Assembly: GCF_900111685.1 (NCBI RefSeq)
Contig: NZ_FOHX01000004.1
Location: 1-64,000, forward strand
Direction: 5' to 3'
Source: Nonomuraea wenchangensis
GTDB taxonomy: Bacteria; Actinomycetota; Actinomycetes; Streptosporangiales; Streptosporangiaceae
Length of the DNA: 64,000 nucleotides
How positions within the stretch are numbered: position 1 is the stretch's first letter; every line of letters starts with the position of its first letter. The position numbers and the translations under genes are program-made. Below the pieces are notes generated by a model that did not search any database, was not told the DNA's origin, and saw only the letters and a program-made list of their open reading frames with translations. Positions 36,524-44,727 of this stretch are shown piece by piece.

Positions 36524-37109
36524 GGACCTGCCGGACAGCCGGCCATTCGCCCGAGACCACCGCGAACATCGCCGAGTCCCGCAACATCCCCTCCTCGCCG
36601 GGCGCCCAGGACATCGACCAGTTGCGAAGGACACCCTCGAAGCCGATGCCGAGCCGCTCCAGCGCACGCCGGCACCGGTGGTTGCGGGCGTCGGTCTTCA
36701 GATCGACCCGCGCGACGCCGATGCTCTCGAACGCATGCCCCAGCAGCAGCAGCTTCGCCTCGGCGTTGATCCCGGTGCCCTGCGCCGACGCCGCGAGCCA
36801 GGTGAAGCCGATCTCGATCGCCCGCAGGGAGCCCGGCCGATCCGGCCAGGGCCGCGGATCCCAGAACGCGGTGCACCCCACGGCTTTCCCGTCACGTACG
36901 CGGATCTGCGCGAACGGCGTCAGCCCGCCCCTGGCCAGCTGCGCCGCGACATATCCCCGCATCCCTCGCCCATCCGGAACCAGCGTGAACCCGTAGGACG
37001 CCCTGTCCTCCTCGGCGGCCTCCGCCAGGTCCGCCACGTGGTCCGTCGTCAACGGCTCCAGCCGTACCAGGGAGCCGGCGAGCACGGGAACGTCGAGCCG
37101 GATGCTCAT
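36453..37109 (-). CDS. GNAT acetyltransferase, RimJ-like
   Basis: The product of about 218 residues has the RimJ/RimL GNAT pattern: LVRLEPLTTDHVADLAEAAEE, KAVGCTAFWDPRP, the acetyl-CoA-binding region SAQGTGINAEAKLLLLGHAFESIGVARVDLKTDARNHRCRRALERLGIGFEGVLRN, then WSMSWAPGEEGMLRDSAMF. ATG 37109 is preceded by GAGGAAGG. The last 20 residues are Ser/Gly/Pro-rich and overlap the convergent regulator gene, so they may be a tail extension. Confidence 0.9.
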   Translation of the reverse strand: MSIRLDVPVLAGSLVRLEPLTTDHVADLAEAAEEDRASYGFTLVPDGRGMRGYVAAQLARGGLTPFAQIRVRDGKAVGCTAFWDPRPWPDRPGSLRAIEIGFTWLAASAQGTGINAEAKLLLLGHAFESIGVARVDLKTDARNHRCRRALERLGIGFEGVLRNWSMSWAPGEEGMLRDSAMFAVVSGEWPAVRQVLTTRLASASMPGPGRSGGGTAGG

Positions 37110-37244
37110 CAGACCTTCCTCATCGTTCCTGGCGTTGGCACCTTGCCCGAGCTGGGCAGGTTGCCGGACCGTCACAGGGCCAGGCCCCTCGGATCCTCTG
37201 GATGATCGTCGAAGATCGATCCTCCCCAATGACCGCCGGCGGCG

Positions 37245-37904
37245 TCAACCCTGGAGGAGGGTGGCCGCGAGGATCCCGGCGAGCCATTCCTCGTACTCGG
37301 CCTCGGTCCATGCGCAGACCTCGGTCAGCTTCTCGAAGTTCTCCGTCGAGGTGAGGACGTAGATCTGCTCGGCCGCCCTGGCCGGAGTGAGGCCCGGCCG
37401 CAGGGCCCCGAGCGCGTGCAGGTGGTGGGCCGGGCCGTGGCTGCCCTTCAGCCGCTCGCGTTCGATGTCGGCCAGGACCTCCTGGAGCCCCGCGTCGGCC
37501 GGGGAGGCGGCGGCGGCCGAGCGCAGGACGCGGTGCACGGGCTGGACGCGCCGCAGGATCCCGGTGGCCATGGCGGCGTACCGGGCCAGCTTGCGTAGGG
37601 GATCGGGTTCGTCGATGATCGCCTGCACCTCGGGGCGGTCGCTCTGCGGCAGGGGCCGGGCGTCGCCGGCCAGCGTGATGTCGTAGACGAGCTTGGCGAG
37701 GGCGGGCTTGCCGCCCGGGCAGGACGTGTACAGCGTCTGGAGCGCCACCCCCGCCTCCCGGGCGACCTCGGCCATGGTCGTGTCCGCGTAGCCCTTCCTG
37801 ATCATCAGCTCCCGCGCCGCGCCCGCGATCCTCTGCCGCGTGGCCTCGGCCTGCCCCTGCCGTAGAGCGCTGGAGTAGGGGCGGCGCTTCTTCTGCTCAG
37901 TCAT
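37245..37904 (-). CDS. TetR-family regulator
   Basis: The 219-residue protein has a standard TetR HTH (RQRIAGAARELMIRKGYADTTMAEVAREAGVALQTLYTSCPGGKPAL; the usual YxxFxxK is YTSCPGGK). An all-helical ligand domain follows. It is divergent from a DUF1772-like membrane gene 84 bases away, and two inverted repeats lie between them. ATG 37904 (MTEQKKRR) was chosen over the upstream GTG/ATG options as it matches the usual start just before the basic segment. Confidence 0.9.
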   Translation of the reverse strand: MTEQKKRRPYSSALRQGQAEATRQRIAGAARELMIRKGYADTTMAEVAREAGVALQTLYTSCPGGKPALAKLVYDITLAGDARPLPQSDRPEVQAIIDEPDPLRKLARYAAMATGILRRVQPVHRVLRSAAAASPADAGLQEVLADIERERLKGSHGPAHHLHALGALRPGLTPARAAEQIYVLTSTENFEKLTEVCAWTEAEYEEWLAGILAATLLQG

Positions 37905-37931
37905 CGCCAGCCATGATTCCAGAACCATATT

Positions 37932-37970
37932 GACTAGAAGCTCTTCTAATGAAAGCGTCTGATTCTAGTC
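37932..37970. promoter_or_regulatory. TetR operator candidates
   Basis: TAGAAG-CT-CTTCTA (37935-37948) is a 14-base palindrome. It is nested in a wider inverted repeat, GACTAGAA (37932-37939) with TTCTAGTC (37963-37970). Both lie between the TetR gene and its divergent neighbour, as expected for an autoregulatory operator. Confidence 0.55.
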
Positions 37971-37987
37971 GAATTTTGGAGATGCCG

Positions 37988-38455
37988 GTGTCTGTGGTGC
38001 TGACCGCGTCCAGGACGCTCGCGCTGCTGCTGATCGGCCTGTACGCGGGCGGCGTCGTCTTCGTCGTGCTCGCCCCGTCCGTGGCCCGCCTGCCGGGACC
38101 TGCGTACGTCAGGTACTGGCAGGCGCTCAACGTCGACTACGGCAGGGCCATGCCGCCGCTGCTGCTGGTCGGCATCGCGGCGCTGGTCGTCGCCGCGGCC
38201 CTGTCGTGGCGACGCGGATGGTTCGCCTTCGGCCTCACCGCGGCCGCCCTGATCCTGGTGATCCTCACCGTGGCCCTCACCCTGACGGGCCTGGAGCCCC
38301 TCAACCGGCTGGCAGACGCCTGGGACCCCGACCTGCTGCCCGCCGACTGGGAGGAGAGCCGCCGGCGGTGGCTGAGCCTGCACCTCGTACGGACCGCGCT
38401 CGCGCTCGCGGCGTTCGCCTGCCTGCTCACCGTCCAGACCTTCGACCGCACCTGA
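37988..38455 (+). CDS. DUF1772-like membrane protein
   Basis: The protein of about 155 residues has four hydrophobic segments. An N-terminal LLLIGLYAGGVVFVVLAPSVARLPGPAYVRYWQALNVDYGRAMPPL block resembles DUF1772/anthrone oxygenase-like proteins. It ends with a W-rich loop (WEESRRRWLSLHLVRTALALAAFACLL). GTG 37988 is preceded by GGAG at six bases; the ATG at 37982 abuts that GGAG. It is probably repressed by the divergent TetR protein. Its biochemical role is unknown. Confidence 0.75.
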   Translation: MSVVLTASRTLALLLIGLYAGGVVFVVLAPSVARLPGPAYVRYWQALNVDYGRAMPPLLLVGIAALVVAAALSWRRGWFAFGLTAAALILVILTVALTLTGLEPLNRLADAWDPDLLPADWEESRRRWLSLHLVRTALALAAFACLLTVQTFDRT

Positions 38456-38462
38456 ACGCGTA

Positions 38463-39302
38463 TCAGCGCGGGAGCTCGTCCGTCCACTCGGTGGTCACCG
38501 AGATGTACGACTTGCTCAGCGCCGCGCCTCCTTCGGCGGTCAGCAGGATGTTGGCGCGCGCCACCCGGGCGGTCTCAGGATCGACGACCATTCTGATCTC
38601 CAGCTCCCCGGAGAGCGGGATCAGCAGTTCCTGCCCGCCCTCGACCGGCCCCGCGTTCCTGACCCCCGGCGTCGTGGCGAGAGCCTCGAACGCCGCCGAA
38701 CGCACCTGGGCGGGCGTCGGCAGCTCCGTGATCAGGGTGATCAGCGGAGAGACGAGACCGCCTTCCCGGTCGGCGGGAAGCATGGAGCTGTCATGGCGGG
38801 GCAGCCCGGCGATGCGCTCCTTCAGCTTCTCCGGATCCGTCGGAAGCCCTTCGAGCTCCTCGAACCCGATCTCGGCGCCCATCAGTCTGAACGGTGCCGG
38901 GTCCTCGACGACGGATTCGGGCGTGGCGTACTGCTCGTTCCTGGACCAGCGGCGGCCGTCGCGGGCGGTCCAGCTCTCCTGCGCACTGGGCCCGTCCGGG
39001 ACCTGCCACGTACGGGTGACGTGCCAATAGGTCCCCGTGCCCTGGGGGATGTGCTCGGCGCTGGCCGCCGCCATGAGCAGGACGTCCCTGCCCGAGACCG
39101 GCGCCGTGGCGGGCTGGAACACACTGGTGACGATCACGGCGGCGGTCACCGCGGCGGCCACCGCCATGCCCAGCACCGGCAGGCGCCGGCGAGCGCGGCC
39201 CCGCCTCATCCTGTCCTGAAGACGTTCCCTGCTGCGGGCGACCGCCTCGGCGGGCGGTTCGGGCTTGGCGAGAAGGGTCGCGACGGCGTCCAGGTCATCC
39301 AC
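38463..39302 (-). CDS. CU044_5270-family-like membrane protein, probable sigma-linked factor
   Basis: The 279-residue protein has a cytoplasmic N-terminus (about 60 residues, Arg-rich), one membrane helix (LPVLGMAVAAAVTAAVIVTSVF) and an extracytoplasmic domain with TGTYWHVTRTWQVPD and ESWTARDGRRWSRNEQY. This resembles the CU044_5270-type proteins encoded after ECF sigma genes in actinomycetes. The GTG start overlaps the sigma factor stop by eight bases, so it is translationally coupled. An anti-sigma role is possible but no zinc-binding anti-sigma motif is visible. Confidence 0.8.
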   Translation of the reverse strand: MDDLDAVATLLAKPEPPAEAVARSRERLQDRMRRGRARRRLPVLGMAVAAAVTAAVIVTSVFQPATAPVSGRDVLLMAAASAEHIPQGTGTYWHVTRTWQVPDGPSAQESWTARDGRRWSRNEQYATPESVVEDPAPFRLMGAEIGFEELEGLPTDPEKLKERIAGLPRHDSSMLPADREGGLVSPLITLITELPTPAQVRSAAFEALATTPGVRNAGPVEGGQELLIPLSGELEIRMVVDPETARVARANILLTAEGGAALSKSYISVTTEWTDELPR

Positions 39303-39918
39303 GGGCGTTCTCCTTGTCCATGAGGGCGATGATCTTGCTGCGGGCCCGGCTGAGCCGGGAGCCCACGGTGCCGACGGCGACGCCGAGCGCCTGAGCCACT
39401 TCGTCATAGCTGAGCTGGCCCAGGGCCACGAGCAGCAGCACGTCACGCTCGCCGCCGGACAGGGCGGCCAGCGCCCTGGCCAAGTGCGGCTGCATGCGCT
39501 CGGCGGCCACAGAGGTGACGACCCGGTCCTCGTGGCCTTCCACGACGGGCTCGGGCCCCAGCCTGGCCAGCGCCTTGTAGTGGCGGGTCTCCTTGCGGCG
39601 GTGCCTGGCGATCAGGTTGGTGGCGATGCCGAACAGCCAGGGCCGAAGGTCGCCGCGTTCCGGGTCGTACCGGTCGCGCCGGTCGAAGGCCAGCAGGAAC
39701 GTCTCGGCGGCGAGGTCCTCGGCGATCTGCGTGTCCAGGCGGCCCGCGACGTACAGGTAGATGTCGCGGTAGTAGCGGTCGTGGACGGCGGTGAACAGGT
39801 GGGGGTCGCGCCGGTACCGGGCGACGAGCTCGGCGTCGGTCACCTGCTCGCTCGCTTCGGCGCTCACGTTCTTGTCTCCGGCATGCGGTCTGCCTTCTGG
39901 GTCTGCGGTCTCGATCAC
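39295..39918 (-). CDS. ECF-family RNA polymerase sigma factor
   Basis: The 207-residue protein has region 2 (FTAVHDRYYRDIYLYVAGRL, then DLAAETFLLAFDRRDRYDPERGDLRPWLFGIATNLIARHRR) and region 4 (LARALAALSGGERDVLLLVALGQLSYDEVAQALGVAVGTVGSRLSRARSKI). It forms an operon with the coupled membrane protein gene downstream. It probably responds to an envelope signal sensed by that partner (inference). Confidence 0.93.
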   Translation of the reverse strand: MIETADPEGRPHAGDKNVSAEASEQVTDAELVARYRRDPHLFTAVHDRYYRDIYLYVAGRLDTQIAEDLAAETFLLAFDRRDRYDPERGDLRPWLFGIATNLIARHRRKETRHYKALARLGPEPVVEGHEDRVVTSVAAERMQPHLARALAALSGGERDVLLLVALGQLSYDEVAQALGVAVGTVGSRLSRARSKIIALMDKENARG

Positions 39919-39970
39919 CCATCCTTCGCCGCAGGCCGGAATCGTCTTCCCGCACGCACCTGAAAAGCCG

Positions 39971-40624
39971 TCACCGCCGGGTCGGGTGCTGAGGCGAGCC
40001 GAAGCGCGCCAGGCAGTGCCAGACCTTCTTCAGCGCCTGGAGGTCGTAGTGCCCGGTGCGGGCGGCGTCTCCGATGATCCGCGGATCGAGCAGGCCGTCG
40101 ACCGCGATCTCCGCGCCGAGCGCCACGTACTCCTGCCCCCGGTAGTCAGGGTGGCGCCGCAGCCGCTCGACCGTGAGACGGAAGCCGGCATGCCATTCCA
40201 CCGGGCACGGAAGCCGGCGGGCCGCGTCCTCCACGGCCGTGCCGCGATAGCCGGGGTCGAGGACCAGGGCCTCCACGTCCCGATCGAGCCTGACCGGCCC
40301 GTGCACCTGGGCCTCGATGTAGTCGTCCAGGAGGTCCGGGTCGTCGGCCTCGGCCAGCTCGATCAGCGCCATACGGGACGCGACGCCGAACGCCGAAGGC
40401 TCGCAGAAGCTGTCCGGGTAGCAGAAGGTGGTCCGGCGAAGAGTCTCGGCCGTCAGCCTGAAGTGAGCGGATCCGAACCGTGGCGCGGCGCGGTCGCCGA
40501 CCAGGCGGTCGGGGTGGAAGTTGAGCGTCACCCGTAACCGGGGTTCGAGCGGGTCCCCTGACGACAGGGCTTCGACATGGCGAAGGGCTCGCTCCTGCGC
40601 CGATGTGACCGGGTCCACGCTCAT
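39971..40624 (-). CDS. DUF3626 protein
   Basis: The 217-residue protein has the DUF3626 opening AQERALRHVEALSSGDPLEPRLRVTLNFHPDRL. Later conserved parts are DDYIEAQVHGPVRLDRDVEALVLDPGYRGT, LPCPVEWHAGFRL and GAEIAVDGLLDPRIIGDAA. The function of the family is unknown. The ATG overlaps the stop of the upstream membrane protein gene (ATGA), so the two are coupled. The LNFHPDR segment is near the start but a mid-family region found in longer homologs seems to be missing, so the protein may be shortened. Confidence 0.8.
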   Translation of the reverse strand: MSVDPVTSAQERALRHVEALSSGDPLEPRLRVTLNFHPDRLVGDRAAPRFGSAHFRLTAETLRRTTFCYPDSFCEPSAFGVASRMALIELAEADDPDLLDDYIEAQVHGPVRLDRDVEALVLDPGYRGTAVEDAARRLPCPVEWHAGFRLTVERLRRHPDYRGQEYVALGAEIAVDGLLDPRIIGDAARTGHYDLQALKKVWHCLARFGSPQHPTRR

Positions 40625-41064
40625 CGGCGCCGCCTGCCTTTCACGGGGGCGGTCCGCGGATCGTAACCGGACCATCGCCACAAGACGATGGAGAGACCCA
40701 CGAGGGTCGTGAACCCGCCGGAGGCAAGGGCCAGAAATGCCATGAACGACTCGCCGTCCGGATCGCCGAGACCGGAGGGGCGTCCGTCGACCCAGCTCAT
40801 CGTGGGCAAGGCCTGAGTGGCCACGAGCACGCCGAACGCGGCGGTGATCGTACCCAGGACATAACCAGGGGTACGGCTCCACCGGCCCGTGGCGGTGAGC
40901 ACGAAGCCGACCACCAGCCCGACGGAGACACCTACGAACTGGCCCATGTCCAGCGCCATCAGGGCCGCGAGCCGCGCGTGCTCGAAGCCTTCGCCGCGTT
41001 GGATCCACAGGAGCGGCACCGCGATCACACCGCTGAGCAGGCCGACCGCCAGTGAACGGAGCAT
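40621..41064 (-). CDS. Four-helix membrane protein of unknown function
   Basis: A protein of about 147 residues with four hydrophobic segments (SLAVGLLSGVIAVPLLWI, MGQFVGVSVGLVVGFVLTA, YVLGTITAAFGVLVATQAL, FMAFLALASGGFTTLVGLSIVLW) and a basic tail, KGRRRR. I do not recognise the family. GTAGGTGGCG precedes ATG 41064. It is coupled to the DUF3626 gene by a four-base overlap. Confidence 0.75.
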   Translation of the reverse strand: MLRSLAVGLLSGVIAVPLLWIQRGEGFEHARLAALMALDMGQFVGVSVGLVVGFVLTATGRWSRTPGYVLGTITAAFGVLVATQALPTMSWVDGRPSGLGDPDGESFMAFLALASGGFTTLVGLSIVLWRWSGYDPRTAPVKGRRRR

Positions 41065-41107
41065 CGCCACCTACAACATGATCACCGTCGATGCTCGGCC
41101 ACGTCCA

Positions 41108-42325
41108 CTACGAAGCCTGATCGGCCGGCACGCCGGCGCGTTCCGCCGGGGTTGTGGACGGCGATCGCTGTTCCACCGCTGGTCGCCGGTGCAGCAGGAG
41201 CGCGGTCAGGCCGCCCGCGACCAGGCCCCAGAACGCCGCGCCGATGCTCAGGATCGTCATCCCCGACGCGGTGACCACGAAAGTGACCACCGCGGCCTCC
41301 CGCCCCTCCGGCTCGGTCACGGCCTGGGCCAGCGACGAGCCGAGCGCCGACAGCAACGCGAGGCCGGCCACCGCGGTGACCAGCACGGGCGGGGACAGCA
41401 GCACCAGAGCCATGGCCAGGCCGGCGCCGAGGCCGAGCGCCAGCTGTCCGGCGCCGAGCGCCACCGTCGCGATCCATCGGCGGCCGGGGTCAGGGTGGGT
41501 GTCCGGGCCGGCGGTCATCGCCGCGGTGATCGCGGCCAGGTTGACGGCATGGCCGCCGAACGGCGCCGCCGCCGCGCTCGCCAGGCCGGTCACGACGAGG
41601 AGCGGACGCAAGGGTGGCGTGTACCCGTAGGTCGCCATGACGGCCATGCCGGGGACGTTCTGCGCGGCCATGGTGACGAGAAACAGCGGGACGGCGATGC
41701 TCACCACCACGGACGGGTTCAGCGTCGGGGTGGTCAGCTCGACCGCGGGCCGCAGCGCGGCGCCGGCCAGGCCGTCGCCGGTCCCGTGCAGCGCGATCGC
41801 GATGACCGCCACCACGAGCGCGCCGGGAACGGACCACTGCCGCAGGTACCGCTGCAACACCGCCCAGGTCAGGACGACGGGCACGGCCAGCAGCGGGATG
41901 TCGACGACGGCACGGACCGGTGCGGTGCACAGGCTGAGGATGACGCCCGCCAGCATGGCGCCGGCGATCGGACGCGGGATGGCGGCGATCGCCCGGGCCG
42001 GCCAGGGCGAAAGGCCGGCCAGGACGATGAGCGCGGCGCAGACGATGAACGCGCCGACCGCGGCCGGGAAACCGCCGGGCACGGGGCCGGTCGCCACCAG
42101 CAGCGCCGCGCCGGGGGTCGACCAGGCGATGCTGATCGGCATGCGGTGCCGCAGCCCGAGGAAGATCGCCGCCACCCCGACGCCGCAGCAGAGGGCGAGC
42201 AAGCCGGAAGCGGCCTGCCCCGGCGTCGCCCCGACGGCCCGCAGCCCGGCGAGCACGACGGTGAACGAACTCGCGTAGCCGACCACCGCACTGACCAGCC
42301 CCGCCATGACGGCCTGCAGCCGCAT
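41108..42325 (-). CDS. benE: BenE-family benzoate transporter
   Basis: The 405-residue protein has about twelve membrane helices and the BenE pattern: AVMAGLVSAVVGYASSFTVVLAGLRAVGATPGQAASGLL, HRMPISIAWSTPGAALL, FIVCAALIVLAGL, and the conserved AFGGHAVNLAAITAAMTAGPDTHPDPGRRW loop (here PFGGHAVNLAAITAA). The family imports benzoate or similar aromatic acids by proton symport. GAGGGGTGGGC precedes ATG 42325. A divergent XRE-cupin regulator and an 18-base palindrome sit just upstream. Confidence 0.93.
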   Translation of the reverse strand: MRLQAVMAGLVSAVVGYASSFTVVLAGLRAVGATPGQAASGLLALCCGVGVAAIFLGLRHRMPISIAWSTPGAALLVATGPVPGGFPAAVGAFIVCAALIVLAGLSPWPARAIAAIPRPIAGAMLAGVILSLCTAPVRAVVDIPLLAVPVVLTWAVLQRYLRQWSVPGALVVAVIAIALHGTGDGLAGAALRPAVELTTPTLNPSVVVSIAVPLFLVTMAAQNVPGMAVMATYGYTPPLRPLLVVTGLASAAAAPFGGHAVNLAAITAAMTAGPDTHPDPGRRWIATVALGAGQLALGLGAGLAMALVLLSPPVLVTAVAGLALLSALGSSLAQAVTEPEGREAAVVTFVVTASGMTILSIGAAFWGLVAGGLTALLLHRRPAVEQRSPSTTPAERAGVPADQAS

Positions 42326-42360
42326 GCCCACCCCTCGATCCGTCCAGCGGCCCCGACGAT

Positions 42361-42378
42361 CGTTCCGTTTACGGAACG
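42361..42378. promoter_or_regulatory. Palindromic operator between benE and its regulator
   Basis: CGTTCCGTTTACGGAACG is a palindrome with eight-base arms and a two-base centre in the 112-base divergent region. It lies 36 bases upstream of the benE start and 60 upstream of the regulator start. XRE-cupin regulators typically bind such short palindromes. Confidence 0.65.
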
Positions 42379-42437
42379 AACCATAACCAGGTGGCCACCG
42401 CGGGACAAGCCCGGCGGAGGAATGCAAGGATTGCCGG

Positions 42438-42980
42438 GTGCACGGCCGTGAGACGGATATCGGGAGCCGGCTGCGGCGACTGCGGGAGGCCCGTGGCATC
42501 TCCCTGTCAGCGCTGGCCCGCAGCGCCGGCATCGGCAAGGCCACCCTGTCCGGCCTGGAACTGGGCACCCGCAACCCGACGCTGGAGACGCTCTACGCGG
42601 TGGCGGGAGCCTTGGGCGTGCCGTTGACGGCCCTGGTCCTGGAGCCCGGCGCGCCGCCCGCGGAGGCCGTCCACGTGCCCGGCGCCGCCGTGACGGCCAC
42701 ACTGCTGGAGGTCTTCGAGGAGCCGACCGCGACGTACGAGCTGCTGCGCATGCGCGTCCGCCCCGGCATCGTGCAACACTCGCCACCCCACGCCCCCGGC
42801 GTGACCGAACACGTCACGGTCTACGCGGGCGTGCTGCGCGCCGGCCCGGCCGACGCCCCTCTGGTGGCCGCGCCGGGCGAGCACATCTCCTGGCAGGCCG
42901 ACGTCCCGCACATCTACAGCACTGTCGGCCCGGACGAAGCGCTGGCCACCCTGCTGATCCGTTCCCCCCGGCAGGGCTGA
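42438..42980 (+). CDS. XRE-cupin transcriptional regulator
   Basis: The 180-residue protein has an N-terminal XRE HTH (IGSRLRRLREARGISLSALARSAGIGKATLSGLELGTRNPTLETLYAVAGALGV) and a C-terminal cupin (RMRVRPGIVQHSPPHAPGVTEHVTVYAGVLRAGPAD...PGEHISWQADVPHIYSTV). The GTG start has no clear ribosome site. Its divergence from benE suggests it regulates that transporter in response to a small ligand. Confidence 0.9.
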   Translation: MHGRETDIGSRLRRLREARGISLSALARSAGIGKATLSGLELGTRNPTLETLYAVAGALGVPLTALVLEPGAPPAEAVHVPGAAVTATLLEVFEEPTATYELLRMRVRPGIVQHSPPHAPGVTEHVTVYAGVLRAGPADAPLVAAPGEHISWQADVPHIYSTVGPDEALATLLIRSPRQG

Positions 42981-43008
42981 GCCAGCGCGTCGTCGTACGA
43001 CGGCTCAG

Positions 43009-44439
43009 TCAGCAGCCGCCGCAACCTCCACCGCAACCGCACCCGCCGCCATGGGGCAGGCAGGGGGCCGGTAGGCGGGCACAGACGACGACTTCGTCGG
43101 TGACGGGGCCCTCGGTCTCGTTGGCGGTGGCGGTGGCGGCGTTGGTGAGCGAGCCGGGCTGGGTGACCTTGGCCAGCAAGGTGAGGGTGTGGGTGGTGCC
43201 GACATCCATCGCGCCGACGTCCCACACACCGGTGGCCGGGTCGTAGCCGCCGGCGGTGGAAGTGGCGGAGATGAAGGTCAGCCCTTCGGGGAGCTGGTCG
43301 ACGACCGTGACGCCGGTGGCGTCATTGGGCCCGTCGTTGGTGACGGCCACGTGGTAGGTGACCGCCTCGCCGACGGCGGCCTTGGTACGGTCGGCGGCCT
43401 TGACGACGGCGAGCTCGACGACGCGCTTCACGGGCGTGGCGGTGGCGTTGGAGGTCGAGGTGAGGTGGTCCGGCGCGTTGCCGAGGGTGTTGTCGTAGGT
43501 GGCGCGGGCCTGGTTCTCGATCTCGCGGCCGGCTCCGGCGCGTTCGACGCGGACGCGGAACTCCACCGTGGTTCCGCCGGGCGCGTCCGCGGTCGAGGCC
43601 AGGTGGCCGCCCTGCTGGGCGGTGGCGCCGTCGCCCAGGTGGAAGACGACACGGCCGGTCTCGGCGTCGAAGTACGCCTGGTCGTCGTCGGCCGCGTCGC
43701 TCTTGCCGCCGCTGTTCGGGCCGTCGATGACGCGCAGGGATCCGGGGACGTAGCTCGTGCCCGCTGGGATGTCGTCGGTCAGGAGGAGGTTGTCGGCCGG
43801 GGCGCCGCCCTCGTTCTTGGCGTTCACCCGGTAGGTGATGACGTCACCGACCTCGACCTCGCCCTCGGGGATGGCGGTCTTGGTGAGCACGACGCAGGGG
43901 GCGGTGCCGAAGATGATGCCGTCCAGGAAGTTGCCGACTGCCGGGTTGCCTCCGGCGGCGGAGATGGACTTGAAGGCGAACCGGGTGATCGTCTGGCCGG
44001 GCGGGACGACGTACTCGCCGGTGTAGTGGCCCCAGGCGGTGTTGCCGTCGGTCATCCTCGCCTGTTCCACCGGGGCGTGCGGGGGGCCGATCTGCAGCGC
44101 CATGGTGTCGGCGCCCTGGCGGCCGCGGTGCGACAGTTTCCAGTACAGCTTGGTGCCGGGTGTGGTGGGCAGGTCCTGGTACAGCGTGGAGACCATGTTG
44201 GCGTTGAGCTCGGCGAACTGCTTGCCGTCGTCGGAGGGCACGTTCAGGAAGCCGGTGCGCCAGAGTTCGATCTGGCCGTCGGAGGCGGTGGTGCGCCAGC
44301 CGGGCACCGCGCGGGGGTCGTTGTGCGAGGCGTCGGGCCGGATCTCGAAGTCGGAGACGACGGGTGCTTCGAAGCTGCCGTTGATCAGGGCGATGCGCTG
44401 TCCGCATCCGCCGGGCGGGGGGTTTTGAGGAACGGCCAT
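43009..44439 (-). CDS. Surface-type repeat protein with NGSFE and DUF11 domains and a Cys/Gly tail
   Basis: The 476-residue protein has an N-terminal NGSFE domain (INGSFEAPVVSDFEIRPDA, then FAELNANMVSTLYQDLPTTPGT, DGNTAWGHYTGEYVVPPGQTITRFAFKSISA, GNFLDGIIFG). Two DUF11-type repeats follow (LTKTAIPEGEVEVGDVITYRVNAKNEGGAPADNLLLTDDIP; VVKAADRTKAAVGEAVTYHVAVTNDGPND). The last 14 residues are HGGGCGCGGGCGGC. No signal peptide is visible at MAVPQNPPPGGCGQR, although DUF11 proteins are normally exported. ATG 44439 is preceded by GGAAGGA. It is a paralog of the next gene upstream. Confidence 0.8.
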   Translation of the reverse strand: MAVPQNPPPGGCGQRIALINGSFEAPVVSDFEIRPDASHNDPRAVPGWRTTASDGQIELWRTGFLNVPSDDGKQFAELNANMVSTLYQDLPTTPGTKLYWKLSHRGRQGADTMALQIGPPHAPVEQARMTDGNTAWGHYTGEYVVPPGQTITRFAFKSISAAGGNPAVGNFLDGIIFGTAPCVVLTKTAIPEGEVEVGDVITYRVNAKNEGGAPADNLLLTDDIPAGTSYVPGSLRVIDGPNSGGKSDAADDDQAYFDAETGRVVFHLGDGATAQQGGHLASTADAPGGTTVEFRVRVERAGAGREIENQARATYDNTLGNAPDHLTSTSNATATPVKRVVELAVVKAADRTKAAVGEAVTYHVAVTNDGPNDATGVTVVDQLPEGLTFISATSTAGGYDPATGVWDVGAMDVGTTHTLTLLAKVTQPGSLTNAATATANETEGPVTDEVVVCARLPAPCLPHGGGCGCGGGCGGC

Positions 44440-44727
44440 GAGGTGTCCTTCCGTCGAGGTGGCGGGGAGCCGGCCGGGGTCGCCGGCGTTCGTGGGCGCC
44501 ATCTGGGGCCTGCGTGGTGAGCCGCTGCGGGTGCGGGGGCGCAGAGCGGACCAAAGACGGGCGGACCGGGATGGCTTGTCGGCGTGCACGAGCGAATGGC
44601 CTCGCGTGGTAGGCGGGCAGAGTCGAGGACGGGAGCGGCGCACCGAAGGGTGCGGTCATCCGCGGCGGCCGGCAGCGGGGGTGGCCCTCATGCGGCTCAC
44701 CCCCTCTTTCGGTCTGGGCTGGGAGCC

